From Propionibacteriales bacterium (lineage in GTDB: Bacteria; Actinomycetota; Actinomycetes; Propionibacteriales; Nocardioidaceae), in NCBI GenBank assembly GCA_026392415.1, contig JAPLCC010000027.1, forward strand, positions 1-45,162: DNA of 45,162 nt. The letters are read 5' to 3'. Positions 5,694-14,600 of this stretch are shown here, one piece after another (position 1 is the stretch's first letter; every line of letters begins with the position of its first letter). A program made the position numbers and the translations under genes. A model generated the notes under the pieces. The model saw only the letters and a program-made list of their open reading frames with translations, searched no databases and was not told the origin of the DNA.

Positions 5694-8648
5694 ATGCAGT
5701 CACGTCGTCGCCCGGTTCTTGCTGTCGTCGTATCGGCCGCAGTGGTCGCGTCACTGGTCGGCGTGGCACCGCCGGCCCGGGCCGCGGCCGTGGCGCCGGA
5801 CGACGCCACCGCGGCGGTGACGGGTTTCTTCACCCGCTTCGCGACCGACTTCCTGCCGCAGTTGGCGTCCAGCACGTCGCTGTCCCAGCAACTGCCGACC
5901 CTGGCGGTCACCCCGGCCGAGTCCGTCAAGCTCAAGACAGCCTTCTCCGAGGCGCTGGCGCCCGGCGGACAACTCGAGGACGCCGACTCCCAGGCGACTC
6001 TGGCCGCGCTCAAGGACTACATCGACGGTGCCGACGGCGAAGGCTGGGACTTCGTCTCCACCCTGCCGAACGACCACTCCGTCAAGGTCGACTTCACCCG
6101 GGAGGTCACCCTGGATGCCGGCCTGGACATCCGTGACCAGGACGGCACCATCAGCCTCTCCACCGGTGACGGCATCAAGGTCAAGGGCACGCTGACCGGC
6201 TCCTTCACCTTCGGTTACGACGCCACGGCCGGCCAGGCGAGCCTGACGGCTCCGTCGCTGACCATCACCACCACCGCCGACCTGCCTGACGGCAAGCAGA
6301 TGAATGCCGGCCTCGGCATCCTCGGCGTCAAGGTCGTGGGCAGCGCCGGCGACGACGACTACCGGCTCGAGAGCAGCGTCACCACCGCCTGGTCCAACCC
6401 CGACAACGACCCGGCCGCCTCCCTCGCCTTCGACAACCCCGCCACGCCCGAAGTCGACGACGGCGAATTGGCCGCCGACGGTGCCGGCACCGGCATCGTG
6501 ACCGCGACCCGCACCGGAACGCTCGCCGGTCACCTCGTCGCCGAACCGCGTTCCAGCAACCTCTTGGCGGACCTGCCGACCGTCGGCGCCACGATCGACC
6601 TGAGCACCGAGGCGCCAGGCACCTTCGAGGCGCCCGACGTCGTCGCCGACGTCCCCGCCGAGGCCGAGCCGTTCCTCACGTTGACCCCGCGCGATCTGGC
6701 GGCCGGCCTCTCCCAGGCGGCGTCGGCGGTCATCGGCATGCAGGACGCCCATGACGGCAACCTGCCGCTGATGCGCGGATCCATTGCGAACGCGATCGAC
6801 GCCGTCGGCGGCATCAAGGAGTTCCTCGCCGACCAGGTGCCGGATGCGGACCCTGCCGACCAGACCCCCGGCCAGCCGAAGTTCGCGTCGCTGCAGGACA
6901 TGCTGGCCGCGCTGGACGAGGCGGAGTACGCCGGATCGGGCTGGAGCATCGAGGTGCTCGGTGACGCGGACGCCGCGACGTACGACGTGGACGACAAGAT
7001 CGTCAACTTCACCATCCGCACCACCCGTGGCGGCGTCGAGGACCTGGAGCTCAACATCCTGGGCGCGCCCACGACCGGCACCGGCACCTACACCGCCACC
7101 GGTCTGACCGCGACCGGCGTCGACTTCAACGGGCCCCAGGGCACCTCCGGCACCGACCTGCTCGGTCGCCGCGTGACCGCTGGTACGTCGTACGGCACCG
7201 TCGAGTCGATCTCCGGTGACCACACCCTGACCCTGACCGATGAAGGCTGGTCCGAGGGACAGCCCGCGAACGGGACCGAGTTCTCGATCGAGGCCGCCGA
7301 CCCGAAGACCGGTGCGCCGGAGTTCGCCAACGTACTGGCGGCGAAGACGGGCATCGGCGCCGCGAACGCGTCCCTCTCCACGGCGGTCATCACGCCCGAG
7401 GTCACCCTGACGCTCCCGATGGCCCTGGACCTGAGCGCGCCCCTGACCTACGTCAACGAGGACGACGAGACCGTCCCGGACTGCGACCCGAGTGACGACG
7501 AGGCGCCGTGTCCCTTCAAGCAGGTCGACGCGAGCGGACTCGGCAGAGTGATCTCCTCGCTGCCACTGGCCGCCGACCGGGTCCTGCTGCGCCAGTCGGA
7601 CCGCGACGTCCTCGTCGCCGACGCATCGATCGCCTCGCCCGTGCAGATCAACACCTCGAGCGGCTTCCTCGCGCTGTCGATCGGCGGCGACCTGGACGCG
7701 ACCCTCGAGCAGACCCTGACGCTCGAGGGTGAAGGCGACATCGCGATCCCTGCCTTCGTCGAGCGGGTCCGCAAGCAGGCGGAGGACACGTCGTCCGCGG
7801 CGAACGACGTCTTCTCCCAGTCGCTGGGCGGCTCGATGAGCGCCGAGCTCGAGATCAGTGTCGACGATGCCCCGGACGCCTTCGCGGACGACGACAACTC
7901 CACGACCGTGACCGTCACGGGCGACGTCGACGACCTCGCCGACGGCATCGGCTCCGGGGACGTCACCGTCACCGCCGGGGACGCCGACCGCGCGGCCCTC
8001 CTCAAGGCGCTCAACTTCGAACCCGAGAACCCGACGTCGCTCTTCGGCGGCGTCCTGGGCGCGTTCGAGGGCGCCGGAAGCAACCTGACCACGATGACGG
8101 GGGGCGGGCTGGACGTCCCGATCCCGTTCGTCGGGTCCTCGGTCGGCCAGCTCATCGGCGCGGGTGCCAGCGGCGCCGCAGGTGTCGACTACAGCCAGCA
8201 CGCCGCCACCGGTGAACTGCCCGCCACCACCCACCTGACCGACACCGAAGCCGACTTCGGGCCCGCCTTCGTCGGACGCCAGGTCGTCGTCGGATCGACG
8301 TTGGCGACGATCGTGGCCCAGGACGGCGACACCCTTGCGTTGTCGCCCCAGTTCGAGGACGCGCCGGCCGACGAGACGCCGTACCTCGTCGAGAACGAAC
8401 TGCTCGGTGCCGCGCACACGCTGATGGCGGGAACCCCGGCATCGCTGCAGGAGACGATCGCCCTGGCGCAGGACTCCCTCGGCAACGATTCCGAGATCGA
8501 CTTCGGCCTGGTCAACGCTGCGAGCGGGGCCCAGCTGCGTCTTGACCTGACCTGGCACCGCGAGTTCGCCGTCGCTCGAGAAGTCAACCTCGAGTTCGAC
8601 GGCCAGCAGCTGGTCGGGGCCTCCGGTGGAGGCTCGTTGAGCATCTAG
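5694..8648 (+). CDS. N-terminal part of giant secreted RTX-type protein, ended by in-frame TAG
   Basis: Open frame of 984 aa with a classical Sec signal peptide: RRR, then a hydrophobic core (VLAVVVSAAVVASLVGVA) and an ARA-AAV cleavage site near residue 30. The ATG at 5694 is chosen because the signal peptide starts there; upstream in-frame residues are not signal-like. The mature part is acidic, beta-rich and of unknown fold. Two copies of a similar module appear: residues about 460-535 (DLLGRRVTAGTSYGTV) and about 840-900 (AFVGRQVVVGSTLATI), each followed by a short beta stretch ending in EFSIEA or PYLVEN. The frame ends at TAG 8646-8648, but the same frame continues after it for another 2,567 codons with matching composition and structure, so I read this as the N-terminal third of one interrupted gene rather than a finished protein. 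The exact function is unknown. Confidence 0.8.
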   Translation: MQSRRRPVLAVVVSAAVVASLVGVAPPARAAAVAPDDATAAVTGFFTRFATDFLPQLASSTSLSQQLPTLAVTPAESVKLKTAFSEALAPGGQLEDADSQATLAALKDYIDGADGEGWDFVSTLPNDHSVKVDFTREVTLDAGLDIRDQDGTISLSTGDGIKVKGTLTGSFTFGYDATAGQASLTAPSLTITTTADLPDGKQMNAGLGILGVKVVGSAGDDDYRLESSVTTAWSNPDNDPAASLAFDNPATPEVDDGELAADGAGTGIVTATRTGTLAGHLVAEPRSSNLLADLPTVGATIDLSTEAPGTFEAPDVVADVPAEAEPFLTLTPRDLAAGLSQAASAVIGMQDAHDGNLPLMRGSIANAIDAVGGIKEFLADQVPDADPADQTPGQPKFASLQDMLAALDEAEYAGSGWSIEVLGDADAATYDVDDKIVNFTIRTTRGGVEDLELNILGAPTTGTGTYTATGLTATGVDFNGPQGTSGTDLLGRRVTAGTSYGTVESISGDHTLTLTDEGWSEGQPANGTEFSIEAADPKTGAPEFANVLAAKTGIGAANASLSTAVITPEVTLTLPMALDLSAPLTYVNEDDETVPDCDPSDDEAPCPFKQVDASGLGRVISSLPLAADRVLLRQSDRDVLVADASIASPVQINTSSGFLALSIGGDLDATLEQTLTLEGEGDIAIPAFVERVRKQAEDTSSAANDVFSQSLGGSMSAELEISVDDAPDAFADDDNSTTVTVTGDVDDLADGIGSGDVTVTAGDADRAALLKALNFEPENPTSLFGGVLGAFEGAGSNLTTMTGGGLDVPIPFVGSSVGQLIGAGASGAAGVDYSQHAATGELPATTHLTDTEADFGPAFVGRQVVVGSTLATIVAQDGDTLALSPQFEDAPADETPYLVENELLGAAHTLMAGTPASLQETIALAQDSLGNDSEIDFGLVNAASGAQLRLDLTWHREFAVAREVNLEFDGQQLVGASGGGSLSI
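8646..8648 (+). other. In-frame TAG splitting the giant RTX gene
   Basis: The codons before the TAG read GGSLSI and those after it ASGTVKLRLLLPL in the same frame, which together look like consecutive beta strands of one domain. The downstream frame has no signal peptide and no convincing ribosome binding site at its first GTG (8661). A single-base change (for example from CAG, GAG, AAG, TCG or TGG) would restore a 3,552-codon gene from 5694 to 16352. It may be a true nonsense mutation, a sequencing error or a read-through site. Confidence 0.8.
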
Positions 8649-8660
8649 GCGAGCGGCACG

Positions 8661-11600
8661 GTGAAGCTGCGCCTGCTGCTCCCGCTCAGCGCGGACGCGA
8701 TGACCGACCCGATCGGCAACACGCTGGTCGACGAGTCCGAGTCCAGCATCGACTTCGGCGTCGCCGTGGCGGCCGAGGACGCGCACATCGGGGCCGGTAT
8801 CGGCCCGATCAGCGTCGACCTGGGCACCGAGGATGAGCCGGGCAGCTTCCACGCCGGGTTCGGCGTCGAGGTCAGCGGTGGCACGGGCGAAGACAACCCG
8901 AAGATCACCAAGTTCTTCTCCACGGCGTTCGACGTCGCGGTCACCAACGGTGGTGCTGACTGCGGTGCCGACGACGCAGTGATCCTGTGTGCCGACTTCC
9001 CGATGTTCGTCAACAACACCGCTGTCCTCGGTGGCAACCTCACGGTGACGAGCACCCTGGGCAGTGGCGACGACCTGACGGACGTCTTCACCGGAACCAG
9101 CACGGTCGTCGAGACGCCGGGTGACCTCGAGGGCCTCATCAGTGGCAAGCCGTTCGAGTTCGACAGCCTTGCCGAAGGCCTCCAGCAGTACCTGTTCTAC
9201 GCCGAGACGGCGCTGCGGACCGCCTCGAACGACGGTGAGCTGCCCGTCATCGGCAAGGACCTGCAGGCCGGTGCCGACTTCATGGGCGACACCCGCAAGC
9301 AGATCGACGACTTCCTCAGCACCCACGAGGACCCGTCGGATGTCGGCGGGGCGACGACCCTGCTCACCACCGAGCTGGGTGCCGCGCTCGACATCGAGAT
9401 CAACGGCCCGACGGGCATCCAGCTGGGCTTCACCTGCAACAGCCCGCTGCTCCCGCCGGCCGCACCGGAGGCGGAAGCCGTCGACGCTGCGGACACCGAC
9501 ACGACGACGTACTTCTACAAGGTCGTCTCGCTCTACAAGGAGAGCCCGACCGTCACCCGCGAATCGGTCCCCTCGGACGCGAGCGCGGTCGCCGTGAACG
9601 CGAGCACCCTGACGACTGCCAAGCACAACCTGGTCACCTGGGAGGAAGTCGAAGCCGCGACCGGATACCGGATCCTCCGGGCGAACACCGTTGACGGCGT
9701 CTACAGGTCCCTCGGCACCGTTGCCAAGGGCGTTCTGACGTACGACGACAACAAGATGACGCCCGCACCGGCGACCTACATCGCCTCCAAGTACGCGCCC
9801 CGCTTGAAGGGAACGACCTGCGAGTCCGGGACCTCCGTGACCGAGATCGAGGGCGTCACGCTGGGCCTGATCCTGGGTCAGGGCAAGGTCTCCGCCGAGA
9901 ACGGTTGTGAGGACGACGCCGACCTCGGCGACTGCCTCGGGGGCGAGCTGCCCGTCGACCTGGGCCTGCCGGGCCTGTCGATCAAGACAGGGGAGTCCGG
10001 CTCGGTCAAGGGCGGTGTGGGCTGGTCCCTGGACGTCAAGATCGGACTGAGCCGCACGCGCGGGTTCTACATCAACACGAGCAAGGAGAACGAGTTCGCG
10101 GTCGGCGCGAATCTCCAGCTCGTGGGGTCAGGCAACGAAGAAACGGCTGACCTCCAGGCGCAGCTGGCGATCATCAACGTCGACGTGAAGAAGCGTGCGG
10201 ACAAGCCCGAGTTCGTGGGGCTGTTCGGCATCGACATCATCGGCTCCGACGGCGACCTCACGCTCGCCGAGATCGCCCGGGTCCGGGTCGCCGACGCGAT
10301 CAAGGTCAGCATCAAGGCCAAGGTGGACATCAACTGGCACCTCAAGGCCACGGTGGATGCCGCCATGCCCGGCGTCTCCACGGACTTCCGGCTGACGTGG
10401 GGCTGGGGTGTCAGTGCTGGCGGGCCGCCTGTCAAGCCCAGCAACACCGACAACCTGGTCATCAGATTCAACAACGTGACCCTGAATGCGGGCGACTTCT
10501 TCGGCAAGGCCCTGAAGCCCTACCTGACGCAGATCGTCGATGCAGCCAAGCCGTTGCAACCGATCCTCGACACGATCTTCACCCCGATGCCCGTGATCTC
10601 GGACCTCTCCAAGGCCGCAGGTGGCAAGGAAGTCACGATCGCGTCCCTTGCGGAGACGTTCAACACGCTGCCGGGCGGCGCCAAGCTCAAGCCGTTCCTC
10701 AACGCGCTCAAGACGGTCCGGTCACTGCTGGCCGACGTGAAGTGCGTGGAGGACGACTGCGGCGTCAACATCGGAAGCTTCAACCTGCTCCCGGAACGAA
10801 CGGCCACGACGAACGCCACGGCGGGTACGTCGACGGCGCTGATCGACAAGACCCCGCCCTCGCCCTCCACACCGGGCGCAGGCTATGACCCGAAGCCCGG
10901 CGCGACCAATGCGATCAACGACATGGACAAGTCGAAGTCGCTCGGCAACCCCGCCAAGGTGCAGCCCCGGTCGACGCTGACCGCCGGCATCTCGATCCCG
11001 GTGATCGAGGACCCGACGATCCTGTTCAACCTGATCACCGGGGGCGACATCCCGCTGGTCGAGTTCGACAGCGGCCCGCTCAGCCTGGGCTTCCAGTTCC
11101 AGAAGTCCTTCGGCCCGATCTACGCCCCGCCGCCGGTGATGATGGTCATCGGTGGAGGCGCTTCCGTCGAGCTCCGGATCGCGGCCGGGTTCGACACCTA
11201 CGGCATCCGCAAGGCGATCGAGACCGGCGACGCTGCCGAGGTGCTCGACAGCCTCTACTTCAAGACGGTCGACAAGTTCGGCACGCCGATCCCGGTCGTC
11301 AAGTTCACCGGCTACCTCGAGGCCGGCGCGTCGGTCTCGATCGGGATCCTCGAGGTCGGCGTCGTCGGCGGCATCAAGCTGACGGTCGGCTTCTACTGGA
11401 ACGACCCCAACAACGACGGCAAGTTCAGGCTGTTCGAGTTTGCAGCTGCGGCAGCGAAGAACCCGATATGTCTGTTCAACGTCGGGGGAGAACTCTCTCT
11501 CTACATCAAGATCTTCGTCGAGATCGGGATCAGTCCGTTCTCGGTGAGCTTCGACTTCACGTTGGTCAACATCAAGCTGCTCGACTTCAACCTCAAACCG

Positions 11601-14600
11601 AACTGCACACCGCCGCCCCCGCGGCTCGGTGGCACGAGCGGGGACACGCTGTACGTCTTCGCCGGGAAGTTCGGCGGCGACGCGACCAGCCACCCGCGCG
11701 GCGACCCGCTGTGGGACGCCGAGGGCAAGGACGAGACCTGGGTCGTTCGCCAGGTGCCGGGTTACACGGAGGAGGACGGTGAGGTCCACAAGCCCGCCGT
11801 CGAGATCCGCGGCCTCGGCCTGACGGAGAGCTTCCCGGACGAGGGGGGCAACACGATCAAGAACGTCGTCCTCGACGGACGCGGCTATGCGGGTGCCCTC
11901 ACGATCTCCTTCACCGGTGGCTCGGCCCCGGTGAAGGACGCCATCACCTATCCGTTCGACAAGAACGCCTACGTCTTCACCGGCGCGGGCGACGACGTGA
12001 TCCGTACCGGCGAAGGCAACTCCTGGGTCGACTCCGGCGGCGGTTCCGACCTCGTCACGACGCTCGACCGCGCTGACCTGTCGAAGGCAGCCAATTCGGT
12101 CAAGGCGCGCGTGGCCGGTGGCCCGGGCAATGACGCGATCACCGTCGGCAACGGCGAGGACACGGTGACCGGTGACGGTTCCCTGGAGGCCGAGTCGCTC
12201 GCGGCAGCGCTTCCCGTCAACCTTGCCCCGGCCAAGGCAGGAACGACCAACCTGACCGCCGCGCTGAACCTGGCGAAGGTGACCCTCCCGACCGACGCCA
12301 AGCTGTTCGCCGCCAACCCCATGGGATCGGGCAACGACCAGATCGCTGCCGGCCTCGGTCAGGTCCGACTGTCGGGCAACGGCGGCAACGACACCATCGG
12401 CACGGCCAACGACAGCACCCTGGCGGACTCCAAGGGCATCAAGGCTGGGACGACCGGCGGATCGGCTGCGACCGAAGCGCTGTACCGGGCGAAGAACTCC
12501 GTCCTCGTCGGCGGTGCGGGTAGCGACATGATGAAGAGCGGTTCGGCGAACGACGAGCTCTACACCGGCAGCTACGACAAGATCGGCGAGAGCGGCACCG
12601 GCGCAGGCGACCTCGCGACCGACCGGAACACCGTCGACACCGGCGTCGGGAACGACACCGTCTACGGCTCCAACGGCCTCGACTTCGTGACCACCGGGTC
12701 CAGGTCGGACCAGACGGCCATCGTGTACGGCGGCGCCGGTGCCGACGTACTCACCGGTGGACTCGGATCGGACGAGATCTACGGCGGGCCCGGTGACGAC
12801 TACGTCGTGGCCGCGCTGGCGACGGTCGGCGAACCCGGCTCTGCGACCGACGTGTTCGGCAGCGCGCGCGACGTCATCGTTCTCCCCGGGGCGGGCAGCA
12901 GCCCGAAGAAGCTGGTCGGCGGCACCGGAAGCGACCGCATCTACGGTTCGGACGGACCCTCGAACATCTTCGGCGACACCACGGTCGACAGCTGCGCAGT
13001 GCAGTCCGACCCGGTCAGCAAGCAGCCGGGGGAGACGGAGGTCCTGGCGGACGCCAACGACCTGATCCTCGGCGGCAACGGCGTGGACGTCGTCAACGCA
13101 GGCGGTGGCGGTGACTGGGTCTACGCATCCGGCGCTGCCGACCGTGTCTGCGGCAACGCGGGCGACGACCACCTCTATGGCGGCGATGACGGCGACCTGG
13201 TCTTCGGAGGAACCGGGGCCGACCAGGGCTACGGCGAGGCCGGCGGCGACCAGGTCTACGGCAACAACGGCGCGGACGCCCTGTACGGCGGAGCGGGGAC
13301 CGACCGGGCCCAGGGCAACAACGGCGATGACTGGATCGACGGTGGCGCCGAGTCCGACGTCCTGATCGGCGGCACGTCAGCGGCCGGCAAGGACGACGGA
13401 GCCGACACGCTCCTCGGTGCGAGTGGCGACGACGTCCTGGTGGGTGACAACGCGCAGACCGACCTGTTGCTCAGCGCGCCGTACCCGACCGACCTCGCCT
13501 CCTCCAACGCTGCCCTCGGTGGCAACGACTACCTGGTGGGTGGCGACGACAAGGACCGCAACCACGGCGGTCTGGGCGACGACACCGTCTACGGCGGCAC
13601 GAGCGATGACTACGCCGAGGGCAACCCCGGCACGGACCGCATCTCGGGCGAGGCCGGCGACGACGACCTGGTCGGCGGCTCCTCCGAACTGGCCACCGGC
13701 CTGTTCACGGGCTCCGAACCCGGTCACGCCGACGCGAACGACTTCATCGATGGCGGGACCGGCCAGGACGTCATCGCGGGTGACAACGCCCGCGTGGCGC
13801 GCGACGGGACACCGCACCCGGTGACGGTCGGCCGTGGTCTGACCACGCTGCGACGCGTCGACCTGGCCGACGAGGCGGGCGCGCAGACCGGCGTCGCCGG
13901 TGGCGACACCATCGAGGGCGGTGACGGCGCCGATGTGGCCTTCGGGCAGCGCGGCAACGACGACGTCTCCCTCGACGACGGAGCCGACTACGGCGAAGGC
14001 GGCCCCGGAGTCGACACGGTTCGCGGTGGCGCAGGGGACGACGACGTCGTCGGCGGCTCCTTCACCCCGGCGAGCGGTGTGGTCCCGAGCGCGATCGGTC
14101 AGGCCGATGGCGGCGACACCCTGACGGGCAATGCCGGCCAGGACGTCCTGTTGGGTGACAACGCGTCCCTGACCCGACCGGTGGCACTGCTGCCCGGTCT
14201 CACCCCGCTCACGACCAACCGGGTCGTCGCACAGCGTGCGATTGCGCCGTACGACCTCGGAGACGCGCCGACCAACGGCACCTCCGGTGCCGACACGATG
14301 TCGGGCGGCCCGGACAACGACCTCCTCCTCGGGCAGGGCGGCAACGACCGGGCTGACGGCGGCACGGAGGCCGACTACGTCGAAGGTGGTCAGGACTCCG
14401 ACCTCGTGCTCGGTGACGCCGGGCACGACGACCTCGCCGGCGGTTCGTCCGCGTCGACGTCGACGAACGGCGCCGGTGCGATCGGTCAGCCGGACGGTGC
14501 TGACAACGTCTACGGCGGCACCGGCGACGACCTGGTGCTCGGCGACAACGGTCTGCTCACCCGCGTCACCTCGGGCGGTGACTGGCGCATCATCCGTGCC

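Noticed and set aside
5751..9626. 1291-aa open frame on the minus strand
   Set aside because: It is antisense to the RTX gene, with low-complexity Arg/Gly/Val composition and no motif. High GC leaves the complementary frame free of stops.
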